Shown: positions 40,784 through 53,173, counted from the first letter of the stretch. The stretch is DNA of 64,000 nucleotides from Blattamonas nauphoetae (GCA_033064195.1 JARBJD010000144.1:1-64000); one strand, 5' to 3'. Numbers and translations: made by a program. Notes: generated by a model from the sequence alone, not told the origin.

Positions 40784-43700
40784 TTAGGGCTGATCTTGAC
40801 TTTGCATGATCTGCAACAATTTCTCCTTCTCGAATGCAATGTGAAGGACGAGCTTGTTATTTTCCTCATTCTGTCGCTTTAGTACAGCCAATTCTTGCTC
40901 CAGCGCCTCAAACACCTCGCTTGGAATTGTTATCATTGCATCATCGTCGTCGTCGTTTTCCTCCACGCCTTCGACCTTCTCTTCCAGCATCTCCTGCGAG
41001 AGAGCGAGTGGGAAGGCAGACTCATCGTCCTTTGTCAAAAACGGAGGATACGATTCAAACAAATAATTCCCGCTTTCGGGATTCGTTTCCGACGCTGCAT
41101 TGGCTGACAGAATGTGCAGCCGCTGGACGAACTGCTGATGCCCTTTCTGCGCAGTGGCTGTCATGTGATTGACAATGTTTAGAGAATGCATCAAGCCTGA
41201 CAGGAACGTGTCGAAGGAGTGGGTGTACTCAGGCGAGGGGAGAGTCAGTGTGAGGAAGGGTGTGGCCTTTCCTTGCCCAGGCGGTCGGATTGTTGTGATG
41301 TGCGGGATGCTCGTCGAGACAGGGACAGAATCGAAAGAAAGAACAGTGAAAGGGAACATGGGTTGGGAGAGTGCGATGTCAGGCTTGTATATTCCAAGAA
41401 TCGGCGAGATCTTTCCCCGCACGTCGAGCTGGATCGGAGACATGAAAGACTTGACCGCTTTGTAACGCGGAAGCACGCCGTGACAGTCAGCATCGGTCTG
41501 GAGACTCCGAATGCGCTCTGTCCCACCCACAACACCTTTCACGATGACCCCACTGCCCCCCTCGACGACATTCAGCGCGTCGTAGAGCACACTCACGTTG
41601 TCTAAGTCGAAAGCGAGGAAGGAGCGTTCTGACGCTGCCTGTGAGCTTGTCTGCCCATTCTGCGACTCTTCCTGTGGCGGGTGGGTCTCATCCAGCAGCA
41701 TCGAGCATCGATTCATGCTCAAGCTGAGAACGAGTGGAGAAGGTGGTGCTTGTGTCATTTCTTGTGGGAACAGCATCAGAACAAGCTGAACAAGAGCGGC
41801 AGAAGAATGCGGGAAGAGAAGAGCGTCAGTTGAAGTGTCGGTTGGATAGAACGATGTCAGAGCGATGGACGTGTCGTTGAGTGTCGCATTCAACACTGTC
41901 GGCGGCTGTTGCTGTGCTCGCTTCAGAATTCGATACAATTTCTTGTACTCCGCTGAGTGATGTGTTGTGTCCTCTCCTTTCTCCGTCCTCACCGCATTCG
42001 GCGCTGTCGTCTCCTCCAACCCAGCCTTGCTCCGCTCCTGCACTGTCTGCTTCCAAACCTGGACAGCCTCTTCCACACTCATCCGCTGAGCATTCGGGTC
42101 GAGTTCGATCTCTTCCATTCCAGTGCTCTTCATAATCGGCAGAGACACGTCGAGGGAGAGGCAGGGTGCGGCCGGGTGAGGTTTGGGTGCAGACCCGTTC
42201 ATCTCTTCCTCGTTCTGCTTCTGCCAAATCAGTCGAGTCTGCCCAGCTGCATTGATTTCCATTGGGGTGTCGATTTGGATCGTGTCTGAGGTGAGTGTGA
42301 TGTTCACCATCGTCCACACATCCTCGTTGCCTGCTTCCTCTGTTTCTTTCCCCTTCCCACTAATCACATCGCTCACATCTTTTGCTGTCTGCACTGTCCT
42401 CGAATGCCACACACGACCGTTCAGATTGTTCAGAGTGACGGAGAAGAACATCACTTCCTTCGAATCGTTCGAGATTTGGCGGACTGAAACTTTGTTTTCT
42501 GGTTTCGTCATCGAGAACGAGGTCAACTCATTCGCGAGTTTGTGGAGAGTGTGGTTGAACGCTCTCTGCCACTGTGCAGACGCGGTTGGCTGTGGAAGAG
42601 CGAAGGGGAGGAGAGAAAGGGATGGCAGATCGGCGAGGTAGGGTGGGATCTGCTTGGCAATGGAGGGATGATGGTGCGCAGTGTCTGAGGACGACGGAAG
42701 CGTCGAAGAGAACATCACTCTCTCCAACCACTCACTCGCTGAACACAAGTTCAGGCTGAACGAATCAATCTCAAACTCGAGCGAGAAAGACATCAGCGGA
42801 GGGATGTTCCGCTTCTTCTCCACAACTGTTGAGTGCTCCTCATCAGACAGTGCTTCGAAATTGAGAGACACTTGTGATTCGGCGAGCTGATGAGTGTAAT
42901 CGACTGATTCCGTGTCGCTCTCTTCGTCCATCACTTCGAGCATGTCCTCCTGCACCGTCTTCACAAGTGTTTGCATGAAGGCAGTTTGGTTTGTGAAGAA
43001 GTCAAACAAATCCAGTCCCAACTGTTTCACCAGCATCGCGTTGGAGTGGCGGAGAGTCAGATCGAATGCAGACACACTCAACTTGAAAACGAGCGGGATG
43101 AGCGAGTTGATCGACTCGGGAAGCGGGATGTCCTCGTTCATATCCAAAATACTGTCCTTCGAGTCGAGCAGCTTGCGCATGAAGAACACATTCACATTCG
43201 CATCGATCCGCGCATCGAACGGGGCAATGACGAAGCTCCATTCGAACGTCTTCGGATCGAAAAAGGCGACGAACACGTCGAGGCAGTCCCCCTTCCCAAT
43301 CCGCACCAGCGACAACTCCGCATTCTCCACGGCTGGCATGGGTGAAGCTTCGGGAGTGATCGGCGAGCGAGGATCCGAAGCACCTGATCTGGAGTGCTGT
43401 GACGGTGTTGGCGACGAGCTGGGTGCTGACATGGCACTGAAGATTCTTGCGTCTGATCCTGCTCTCGATCGCGCAGCGTACTCAAACGGAACAACCTCAA
43501 CAATTTTGTCGTTGTCGGGCATTGCTGACACGCAGAGCGGACCGAGATGGATGGAGACGAGAGGGTTCGAGTTGTGTTTCATGTCAGACGAGGTTGAAAT
43601 GGTGGCTTTCTGTGGAGTTTGTTTTTTTGATGTCGAGTCCTGACTTGCTGCGAGATCGAAAGAAGACGAAGGAACGTGCTTTGGTTTCTGGTCGGCGTCT

Positions 43701-46700
43701 GTTTGGTCGAATGCGAGGGGGATGATCAGATGGATGTCGCTGACCTCGACAATCACATCCTTCCGTGCTTGTTCTGACAGACCCGCAAATATCTCCTCAA
43801 CGATGAACGACAGCGACCCGAAACCGTTCGATTTTGCTTCCTTTGTCGGGGTTTTCTTGTCCTGCGAGTGTCTGGACGCGACTGAACTCATCGAGTGCGA
43901 GCGAGGCCTCTCAACATCCTTCGGTTTTGAGCGTAGGCTCTCTTTCACGTTTGTCTGTCTGAGACGAGGGTGTTTGTTCAATTCGGTCTGCTTGGCGTGA
44001 TTTTTGGCTTGTCGTTTGAGCTTTGCGGATTGGCGGAGGGAGAGTGTTGTGAAGAGCGAGAAGTGCTGTAGAAGCACAGGTGGAAGATAAACATGGACAG
44101 GCTCAATGAGAAGCCGAAGAGTGAATGAGATCGACGACGAGAAGAGAGACGGAATCAGCGCCGGAGCAATCCCCTTTTTGTGGCTGTATGCCCCGCTCGT
44201 CTCGTACACATCCGGATTGATTCCAGTCACCCCACAACTCGGTCCAAGTCCGATGTCCTCCTTCTGCCGTGTCGAGCGGTGCACTTCGACGAGGAAGAAG
44301 AGAGCTGGGCGAGACGAGCGGAGAGGGACGGCTGACGCGCCGAAGGATGGATACCACGAGTCTGTCTCCGAGCCATCCGGGTTGACAGAGGGGATGGTGT
44401 GTGTTGTCTGTTGTTCTGGCTTCGGCGTGCTTGTCTCAAACTCGCTCACTTTCGGTGTTGTGTGCTGGTTGCTCTGAACAGTTTGGAGATTCAGCCTCTT
44501 CTGCGTCGCCTCTGAGAACCCGAATTCCGGCGGAGGCATTGGGGGAAGGAATGTGTGCAGTTTGTACCCAGCCGAGCCAAAGATCTGGGCGAGCTCGTCC
44601 TGCGTGTACGGCGATGGGACGAGCGGAAGATCCTTCTCTTTGATGATCTTCTCCGCTTCGAACTGCTTCGTCGTCTCTGCCTGTTGGACGATGCGTGTTT
44701 TGAGGAAGGACGTGGTGCTGGAAATTGAAGGTGGGCCGGTCTCGAGAAGATCAAGGTCCGTCTGGATCTGTGCTGGTTGTGTCTGTTGCACTGGGAGAGT
44801 CGATGGCCACTGGACAAACACCGAACTCTGCGCAAGAAAGAGGGGAAGGGTTGTTTTGTCAGTTTTGAATTGTGGTCCTGTGCTCGGCGTGGGTGGTGAC
44901 GACTTCCCCGGAACAGAAGACTTCGCCAGTCTGTTCGCATTGAGATCCGGAACAATGGATGGGCAGATCACCGACGTTGGATGAAGATGAGACGGCTTCT
45001 CAATCAACACGTGGTCGTTCGGGTGCCTCTTCTTCTTCCGCCCGTGCTGCGTCACCTCGTCATCAAAGTGCCTCACAATCAGCGTCCCAATCACCAACCC
45101 CACTCCGATCGCTGTGAAGTCCTCTCCCGCCCCAAGCAACGGAGACGATGCTGGGTCGAATGCACTGGGATGGGTGAAGGAGAGGGGCATGCGAGGGATC
45201 TCCGACATGTCGTACTGAACCTTCGACTTGACTTTGTGTTTCGTCGACTTGATTTTGAGAGACCAGTCAATGAACTCCTGTCTTCTGATCTTCGTCTCCT
45301 CGATCCGGCGACGGGAGGGGGTGATGAGCGGAGGAGGGTTGATGCAGCGTTCGGTCTGCATCTTCAGAAAGTGGGGAGAAGGAGTGATGGTGACATTCGC
45401 GTTGTGTCCTCCATGTGACACTGGATGCACCATGAGCGGATGAAGGTCATTCACTGTCCCGAGCGAGAGGTGGATGTGTTTTCCTTCGAGCAGGAAGAAC
45501 GGAGAGTAGGCTTCAGACGGCTCGTTGGAGATTGGGTTGTTGACCGACGTGATGAGAGGAGTGGTTGAGTCGAGGCGGACAGGCTTAGTCTGCCAGGAGA
45601 GGGAGAGAGTGAAGGAGGTGAGGAGGATGGAGAGGTTGAGGGAGCGCAGAGGGAACTTGGAGATCAGTTTGGAGGTTGAGTTGGATGTGATGGAGTTGAT
45701 GGCCTGCGCAGAAGATTGTTTTTGGGAGAGAAATGAAAAGAGAAGTGCTGGACATACACTGTTTATCTTCATCTTCATCTCTTCTGCCTTCTCTTCCTCC
45801 TCTGCCTTCTTCGCAGCTTCTTCTGCGGGGTCCACCGACGTCGGTTGACTTGGTTTGCCGTGTTGGGCCCATTCGGACGTATTTGTGATCCAATCGATGA
45901 GTTCCGCAGTTGTGGAAACAGTGAGAGGCATGTTGAGTTCCCCGAGGACCAGACTTATCTGGAATCCAGTGAAAGCGTGATTGAATCTGTTTCGAGTCGC
46001 AACGATCTGAACAAGGGAGCAAAGCAGAAAAAATGAATAGAAAAGGATGACAAAACAAGATTTGATGTGAATAGGCGAAACAACACACTCTCATTTTTAG
46101 GGGAAAGTTGTCCACAATGGACATGGTTCGTTCATCCACAACAAACGCAGGACTTCTCTGTGGCCACTTAGATGCACGCACTGGTTGTCCGTCGGCAAGA
46201 CGACCTACAGTTTTGCTGAGTCCAGAAGGGGGAGGAGGGAGCGAATGAGCTCGTGCAAGAAAGGCAGTGAAGTTGGAAATAATCAATTCTTTGAAATCAA
46301 ATTTTTCTACCCGGCCTCGATTTGGATTGGAGAATGTGATAATATCACTTAACTAAAGAGAGAGCGGATTTGTAAGGTGAAAAAGCAAAAAAATACTTCC
46401 CAATGTCCGTTGGTTGAATAGAGCATCAAATCTTTCATTCGGAAAACAATGGCAGGACTTTCGGGTGATGTACCCGTTTCGGTGCGCAGTGGAGCACTGA
46501 CATGAAGGGCAAGAGACTTAATCTCGACCCGGCATGAAATGATGAGTTTTTCGAGGAATCGAGGTAGTCCTGTCTTGAGGGAGAAAGAAGGGAGAGAATC
46601 TAGATGATTTAAGTTGCAATAAAGATAATGAATCAACGAACTGAAGTCAAATGCAGGTTGGCCATCAAGATCAAGATTGGGGAGGTCATATTCCCTTCCT

Positions 46701-47371
46701 TCCTTTTGTGCTCGTTGTTTTTCCTTCTCTCGACGTTCTCGGAGTTTTTCTTCTTGTTTTTCGTTCTCATGCCGCTTTTTCTCTTTCTTTCGCTCAGCTT
46801 CTTTGAGACTTTCCTCTCTTTCTTGCATGATTCGTTCATACACCTCCTTCCCCAAAATCTCTTCTTCTGAACGTGGCTCAGGAGAATCTTCCATTGACAT
46901 GTAGACATCAATATGATCGAGAGAAACGAGGACAGGATCAGAATTAAAGGTGGAGAGAGGAACCTGAAAAAGACGAGACGACAGAAACACGATTGGAGAA
47001 GAAAAAAGAATCGATATCAGGATAAAAAGGGAGGACTTTCACCAAAAGACGAGTGCATCGAGCACTTTGGAGGAAGAAAGGGAGTTTCACGAGTTTTGTG
47101 ATGTATTCACAATTGAGTTCTGTGGGAATCATTATGAGGAAAGAAAGCGAAAAAACACGCAATTAGATTGATATTAACAAAATGGAGGTGATAAATAATT
47201 GGAAACAGACCTACATCATTCATTAGAGCCGTTCCTTTGAGGACGCTGATGTCCACAGTTTGTGGTGTGAAGTTGAGAACATACGGCTAAAAAACCAAGA
47301 GAAAAATGCAGAGATAGGAGGGGAAACATTGAAAAAACCTCCAAAAACCTCCCAACAAATCGGGAGATCAT
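40784..47371 (-). CDS. Bridge-like lipid transfer protein, chorein/VPS13 family, BLTP3/SHIP164-like (about 2,060 aa)
   Basis: Predicted to form a hydrophobic groove that moves bulk lipid between membranes at contact sites. My model has six exons: 47339-47371, 47211-47286, 47043-47119, 46397-46963, 46089-46352, 40784-46006. The last also contains a 54-bp in-frame intron (45704-45757). The spliced N-terminus reads MISRFVGRFLEPYVLNFTP, then VDISVLKGTALMNDVELN, and later PVLVSLDHIDVYMS followed by an acidic EPRSEEE. This is close to the chorein N-terminus of UHRF1BP1/SHIP164 (BLTP3), more so than to VPS13. A second block (LIISCRVEIKSLALHV, then FRMKDLMLYSTNGHWE) is also family-like. The body has Ser/Pro-rich inserts. 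The C-terminus is a short coiled coil (FEALEQELAVLKRQNEENN), as in SHIP164. Exon phases are consistent throughout. Confidence 0.8.
45704..45757 (-). other. 54-bp intron lying in frame inside the lipid transfer protein gene
   Basis: Reads GTATGTCCAGC to TCTGCGCAG on the minus strand. It contains no stop and is a multiple of three, so it can be missed by frame-based gene finding. Removing it joins a Lys/Met-rich helix to AINSITSN. Confidence 0.7.
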
Positions 47372-47789
47372 ACGAGAAAAAAGATGAGGGGATTGAGTAA
47401 TGTTCTCTCTACAGGAACTCACTGCACAAAGAAGAACAGTGAAATGTTCGAAAAAAGAAAATTAAGTGAAATCTGAGTCTTTTGACAAAGTGATTGAACG
47501 AGTCTGAGAGAGATCTCATCATCTTAGCTCTTTCGATCATTCTTCATCATGTCTTTCTTCATTTTACCTCTTCCCACTACTCCTTGTATGTCTCTCGCCT
47601 CACAATGAAGAGCGGTCCTGTTTTCTTGGTGGACGAGGATCGAGCACCCAGTTCCGCCGTTTCATCCCACACTTTTCTCTCCCACCATCCCCTTCTCTCC
47701 TTCCCAACCACAAGAAATCCACCTCCCCCACCACACTCACTCGAACCAGACTCCAAAAACTCTTTCCAATGCACGAGATAAATTGTGAG
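47372..47789. other. Region upstream of the lipid transfer protein gene
   Basis: About 420 bp with no confident gene. A plus-strand frame of 95 codons at 47494-47781 is open but low-complexity (Ser/Pro/His) and has no recognisable domain. Confidence 0.5.
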
Positions 47790-48520
47790 AGTTTTGTAGG
47801 GACGAGATATCTGTCCACAACCAGCTGCGTCGCGTCCACTCGCTCCTGAAGAGATTCTCGTTGGAGTTGAAGATGAGGATGGAGAGAAGTGTACTGATTC
47901 GACAATGCTCGTCTTTTACTTCTTCAGCCAAGTCTTTGTCAAATAGGAGATTGTCGTTGCTTGGCGACACGAGATTGGCTGAGGTGAGTTTCCCTTTGAG
48001 TGGGTTGATCACACGATACACGCAGAACTCCTCTACTTCCATCCGATGTGCAGTGAGAGAATGTGCACTGGCGAACTGACAGAGAGCCTGCTTCGGTGAC
48101 ATATGCGTTCATGACTGATCCATCCGACGACGAGTGTATGTTCGCGATCGAACAAGCGTCGATGATGAGTGATCCATCTTTCGCAACGATCATACTCCTT
48201 CCTGCCAGGGTATGCGTGTCGACTAACGATAAAGTGGTCTTGTCGAATGAGAGGAGACAAGGGTTCAGAATGAAGAGAGAGTTTGCGAACGATAGGGCTG
48301 ATTTTGTGAAGGCAGCTGTGGCATCTATGGATAGTTCTGAAGATGTGATCTCGAAGAGAGTGGAGGTGAGTGGCGATGCGATCACGAACGAAATATTGGA
48401 GAAAGCCAGCGATCCTTTCATGTCGACAAAATGACCTGAAGGATCCAGAGAAAGACTGCGTGGAGTTGTTCCTTCAAATGAGAGCGCCTTGTCATCTTTG
48501 TGAGCAACTTGGTCGGACAT
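47790..48520 (-). pseudogene. Fragment of a beta-helix repeat protein
   Basis: The longest frame (47939-48520, 193 codons) has a run of short repeats typical of right-handed parallel beta-helix proteins (pectate-lyase-like): ELSIDATAAF, TTLSLVDTHT, GSLIIDACSIANI, GSLSVRQCTFSHC. A different frame continues with similar composition to about 47737. Proteins of this type usually run to many hundreds of residues, have signal peptides and membrane anchors, and act at the cell surface. Here only a broken internal stretch is seen, so I call it a gene fragment. Confidence 0.5.
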
Positions 48521-48961
48521 GATCAGATCAGACTGAGCTAGGAAATATGGAGTTGTGGATGAGGAGTGTGTGTGTGTGGGAGTGTAGAATCGGTGTTGGT
48601 GGACATGCTTCGTTTTCAGAATAAACAGGATGGTCTTCCTGAGAGGTGTTCTGTTTTTGTGACTCGTTGTGGCAATGAAGTGTGTTGATTTCTGCAGTTC
48701 TCTCTTGCTCGTACCGTTTCATACCATTCTGGAGTCTCTCCTCTTCCACTCTCTCTCTTTCACAGTGATGATGCGGAAGGTCCTGACGAGTGGGGCCGGT
48801 CGTGATTGTGTTCGGGGTTGGTTGTGTGATTGGTTGGAGAGGCTTTGAGGCGATCGGAGATGCAGGCCCTGAAAGAAAATGTCAGACGAAAACAACTTGA
48901 CATGGGGAAGAGGATCAAAAGATGATGAGATCACCCCACATTTTTCCCACTTTTAACTTGA
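48521..48961. other. Intergenic region, possibly further decay of the beta-helix gene
   Basis: No confident gene. Minus-strand frames here are short and low-complexity. The lunapark-like gene starts at 48962. Confidence 0.5.
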
Positions 48962-49771
48962 ATGGGTTCTTTGATTTCAACAGCAAAAAGCCGTGAGCGA
49001 AAATACAACTTGTCACTTCGTCATTGTGCTGAAGAGTTTTCAGAACTTCGAGATCGCCTGAACCAGTCGACTTCATTCAAAATAGCATGGCTATTCGGAA
49101 TAGATATCCTAGCATTACTTACTGTCATTATTACCGCAATTATGGCGAACAAACATCAAATTCAACCTCATATTCCAATTGTGGTGATCATTTGTTACAC
49201 GACAGTTCGTCTCATTTTGACATGGTTTCTGAACACGTATTCAAACCGCGCCAGAAAACGAATGAAAAAGTCTATCAAAAAAACACAAAAAGTAGTCGAA
49301 TCAATGCTTGATGATTTGACAGGAAGACAAGTTCATCACCTCCTTCAAAAATATGGAATCCCTGTCAGTGAAATAGAACAAAAACTCTACTTTGCAGCTC
49401 TACTTCGGACATGCTCTGCCGATACTATTCCAACCACTACCGTCAATAAACAACAGCAACCAGCTCAGACCGACAAATCCTCTTTGGAACTGCCGCCACC
49501 AGCCCAGGCTTCTGAAGATGTATCCACTCGTCCACGTTCTCTTTCCATGGGGGAAATGGACCAACGACCACTTTTATCCAACTCAGAAGCAGATAATTCA
49601 TCAAACGTGTACAGTCACACACGTTCATCATCATTCACTACACTGCCGACCTACGGTGATGAAACTCCTGAAATGCATCCAGATCCACAGTATGTAGCTT
49701 CTTGTCTGTTTCTTATCATGCTAGGTTTATTAGTCTCGTATGTCAAAATTGTCAGCAGAATAATGGATTGA
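48962..49771 (+). CDS. Lunapark-like ER membrane protein (269 aa)
   Basis: Lunapark proteins stabilise three-way junctions of the ER network. Resemblance is architectural: MG start (possible myristoylation), a short N-terminal coiled coil (EEFSELRDRLNQ), two close hydrophobic segments at about residues 42-62 and 71-92, then a basic amphipathic helix (RKRMKKSIKKTQKVVESML) and a Ser/Thr/Pro-rich tail. Unlike classical lunapark I see no C-terminal zinc ribbon. Instead a third hydrophobic segment lies at about 243-262 (CLFLIMLGLLVSYVKIV), which would make it tail-anchored as well. It could equally be another two-pass ER protein. Confidence 0.45.
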   Translation: MGSLISTAKSRERKYNLSLRHCAEEFSELRDRLNQSTSFKIAWLFGIDILALLTVIITAIMANKHQIQPHIPIVVIICYTTVRLILTWFLNTYSNRARKRMKKSIKKTQKVVESMLDDLTGRQVHHLLQKYGIPVSEIEQKLYFAALLRTCSADTIPTTTVNKQQQPAQTDKSSLELPPPAQASEDVSTRPRSLSMGEMDQRPLLSNSEADNSSNVYSHTRSSSFTTLPTYGDETPEMHPDPQYVASCLFLIMLGLLVSYVKIVSRIMD

Positions 49772-50289
49772 CAACATCATTTCTCCTCCCAGACAAAGGT
49801 ATATCTTTCCTCGTCCGTGCTTTTTCTTCAGAATACTATTGTTATCATTGCAACCACTTGAATACAATCGATACTTGACCTCGGTCAAATCACTTTTTTC
49901 ATCCTCGCTACTCGTCACGTAATTCAGATCCATCTTCATCTATATCGATCATCCATCCCTCCGACCGAGTTTTTCATGTTTCTTGGACGAAATTACTCCT
50001 TTGGAAAGCTCTTACAAACTTCATCTGATGATATCTACGAGAACATCTCTTTCGTCCAGTAAACTTGTAGCCCGAGAAGATCTCATTGTTTATTGACTTC
50101 AATTTACCGTTTCATTCATCTACAGAGGCTTTGTTTCCCACAAAAGACATTTTTGATGAAATCGCAGGAAAAGCTTGTGTTGAGGAAGCGAATGGAATAA
50201 CAGAAAGAAAGAGTGTTGTTTGAAGTGAAAATGAAGAAGAATTAACACAGTGACAAAGGAATATGTCAAGGAAGAAATGAATCTCGTGT
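49772..50289. other. Intergenic region with a short minus-strand frame
   Basis: About 520 bp between convergent genes. A minus-strand frame of 69 codons (49730-49939) starts at an ATG and is hydrophilic, but it overlaps the 3' end of the lunapark-like gene and matches nothing I know. I do not call it a gene. Confidence 0.45.
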
Positions 50290-51071
50290 TCAGGCTTGAG
50301 CTTTCAATGACTCTGGAGGAGAGACAGGCCTGCTCTCTTTAAGATTACCTTGGTCATCAAGATGTGGTTGAAGTCGAGTTTCTGAATCATCCCACTCAAA
50401 TGGGAGCAAGAGACTTGGATCTACCCAAGAAAGTTCGTTATCCATGGTGGGGAGAATTGAAGGGAGAGGACGGACCAAAGGAGGATCATATCCCATAAGC
50501 ATGCGTCTATACGTATCAATTCTTGATGTGGAGTGAGCCAAACCGAGGGCGTTTGAAGAGGAGCCGTTTCCTCCTGATAAGGCGGGTTTCTTCGGATCTA
50601 AATCTTCTTGCACACGCTTGATAACTTGTGCAGAGGTTAGAGATGAAAACTAGAAATATGTACGAATTTCAGAGGAAGGAGATGGTGGATGTAGTGAGAA
50701 TGGATAATGAGAGATTTATGGAATAATGATCGAGAAAAGGAGCATACACGAGTGCATCCATGAGTCATAATGGATTTGGCTGTTTTAATATAGATTTGTG
50801 GTGACGACGATTGAGCAGTGAGAGCGAGAAGGATCGCAGAGAAAGGATGCTTGTCGATTGGAACATCATCATAGAGAGCAAAAAGAAGATAAATTCCAGC
50901 AACTTTCTGAGTAAGTGGCACCCCAATCGTTTCAATCATTTCAATGATGAACAATCCGATGAAAATGAACTGATTCTCTGGAAAGCGAGTACGGACAGTA
51001 GTGGTGATCTCATCAAGACTACAAGTATCTCCAAGGAGTTGCATGAGGAGTTGTTGAGATCTTGCATCCAT
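50290..51071 (-). CDS. CNOT11, CCR4-NOT complex subunit 11 (227 aa)
   Basis: Subunit of the CCR4-NOT deadenylase complex in mRNA decay; in animals CNOT11 works with CNOT10 as an antenna module. Two exons, 50748-51071 and 50290-50649, with a 98-bp intron (GTATGC to CTAG) that keeps frame. The N-terminal half is helical, with the HPFSAILLAL segment typical of the family. The C-terminal half has a conserved pair: DPPLVRPLPSILPTMDNELSW and, after a short gap, PFEWDDSE, equivalent to the RPAPPLL...ELVWL...EWD block of CNOT11. It is much shorter than animal CNOT11 (about 500 aa), lacking the long N-terminal extension. Confidence 0.75.
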
Positions 51072-51200
51072 GATGAAGGTCACTGAACTTGGAGAAAAAA
51101 AATGTGGTTCTGATGATTGAAGGGAGAGTTGATATTTATGAAAGAAGAAGGATGAAATCATAATGAGTGAAGTGAAATCAAAATGAAGACAAAAATAATC

Positions 51201-53097
51201 CTAAATGGAATCAGGAGGAAGAAATCCTTCAGCAAAGTTCTGACGGAGTTCCTGAGCTCTGAATGGAAGGAAAATGGCGTGAGTCTCTGTGTCTGCAGGT
51301 GCACTTGCTGGAAAAGATGACGTGGGGCCGTCCTTTCCCTTTGCCTGTGTGGGGATGGGAGTGCCCGCAGGGATGATTCCGTTGCAGAACTGCTCCATGG
51401 GGACGTAAGCACAATTGACCAGCTCGCTGATGAGCTTGGAGGCTGTGTTCTGTGTCATGGGGAAGGCCGTCTGTGGAGCCATGTCTGTGATGGCAGGGGC
51501 GATGGGAGGGATGTTGGGCTTGTCGGCGGTGAAGAGGTGGCGGAGGGGCCAGACCTGCTTCGCAAGTTTGGTGAAGTTCTCGACGATGTTCTGGTACTGG
51601 CGCTTGCTGTCCTTTGTCATCTTCTTTTTGTAGATGTGTGTCCAGTGCTGTGTGAACACGTTCATAATCACTGGAGAATCGGCGATCGACGGGAAGACTT
51701 TGAACAGCCAGTCGTTCGAGTCTGTTCCGAAGGCGAACGACTGCGACGGGGCGACGATGAGAGAGTTGCCAGGGGCGTCGATTTTGGAGAGGCGCCGAGC
51801 GAGGATACGGCGATACGTGAGGATGGACGGCTGGAACTGCCGCGGGTACAGAATCGTGGCTGGGAGACACATGTTCCGCTCCTTCGTTTTTGGTTTTGGG
51901 TCGCGAATCTCAATCAGCAGTTGCGGCTCTCCCTTCGACCGATCCCCGTCAGCCTTCTGAAACATCATTTTGTTGAGCAGAGAGCCTGCATTCAGCTGGA
52001 GCACAAATTTCCCTCTCGCCAGTTTGCCCTCCGACGCTTTGGACGCTGTCGGGAGTGGTTTGAGTGTGAAGGGCTCCAACGACACAGATGACACAGCAGA
52101 CCTCCCCCCTGCCCCCTCCTTCTTCTTTCCAGTTCCTTTCAGTGAATCCTTGTCTGTCTTCCCCTCCACAGCGGTCCCTCCACCATTCACATGCTGCTCG
52201 GCCTTTTGTACTTCTGCTCCCTGATTTGAGGCAGGGCCCGTCTTCTCATCGTCTTTGGTGAGTGGGTGCGTGTCGTCGAGGTCGATGATGGCCCATCCTG
52301 AAGAGAGGCAGTGGATATCTTCATTCTGGACGACAGGGTCTCCAGAGGGAAGGAATGGAGATACTCGACCAGAGTCTTGACCAACAATGTCGTGGCGATT
52401 AATTTTAATCACGTTGACGCAGAGTTCGACGTAGAGACCGAGATTCTTTGATTGTTGGCTGATGCGCATGTTTGCTGGGTTGTTTGAGAGAATGAGATCT
52501 TTATAGTGAGGAAATGTCCACATTGTGGGTGAAGAAGACTTCACATCTCCAAAAACAGTGAATACAGGACTGACAATTCCTTTAGTTCTGAACTCACCAG
52601 GATTGACTGTCTTATCACACAATGCATATCGCAGCCATCGCGAGTGGACATTATAGTTCGTTCCTGGCAAAGGGATATTCTTGGCTTCATTGAAAATAAT
52701 CTTTATGAGACGGGAAGGCGTTGGAATGACTTCGTCCTTTTCAAAATCCCACCCAAGGTCTTGAAATCCGAGCCCGAAGAGTGAACGACTTAGCCGTGGC
52801 TTGAGAAAAGTGCCTAGCCGAAGTCCATTCTCTTCTCGTTCCTGAAGAATGCTAAAATCAAATCCATTTGGAGGAGCACCAAATTTTGCACGCTTGGCTT
52901 TATCATCCGCTTGCCGTTGACTAGAAGGAGAATGATGAAAGATAATGTGACTAAATCAAACTAACAGACAGATCTTCTTTAAATGCCTTTGTGATCGCTT
53001 GCTGTTTTTCGATTTCTTCCTCATCAAAATCGTCATCAAAATCAGAATCGTCCCAGTTCTCACCTCCATCAGAAGAATCTCTGAGTTGTTGTGTCAT
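51201..53097 (-). CDS. Nephrocystin-1-like ciliary transition-zone protein (615 aa)
   Basis: NPHP1 belongs to the module that gates protein entry at the base of cilia. Two exons, 52970-53097 and 51201-52920, with a 49-bp intron (GTCTGT to TCTAG) and consistent phase. After an acidic leader (DFDDDFDEEEIE) the protein follows the NPHP1 core: LGFQDLGWDFEKDEV, PLPGTNYNVHSRWLRYALCD, SPTMWTFP, LSSGWAIIDLDD, and then the C-terminal domain with SILTYRRILARRL and VFPSIADSPVIMNVF. The human protein has an SH3 domain and N-terminal coiled coil; both are missing here, leaving only about 60 residues before the core. The middle contains a Gly/Lys-rich low-complexity insert. Confidence 0.85.
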
Positions 53098-53173
53098 CTT
53101 CGACAGGAAAAAAAGTTGAAATGAGGACGAGGAAAAAAGGAGCTTTGAAGGACCCTTATCTGAATTATCAACC
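53098..53173. promoter_or_regulatory. 76-bp divergent promoter region
   Basis: All of the space between the start codons of NPHP1 (minus) and the 249-aa gene (plus). No motif recognised. Confidence 0.45.

Noticed and set aside
40895-45418. Many plus-strand frames of 60-240 codons across the lipid transfer protein region
   Set aside because: They lie opposite a long conserved minus-strand gene, have no domains, and show the Arg/Cys/Ser-rich composition of antisense reading.
47494-47781. Plus-strand 95-codon frame beginning with a hydrophobic segment
   Set aside because: The hydrophobic part is followed by Ser/Pro/His-rich low complexity; no homologue is recognised and it overlaps decayed beta-helix sequence.
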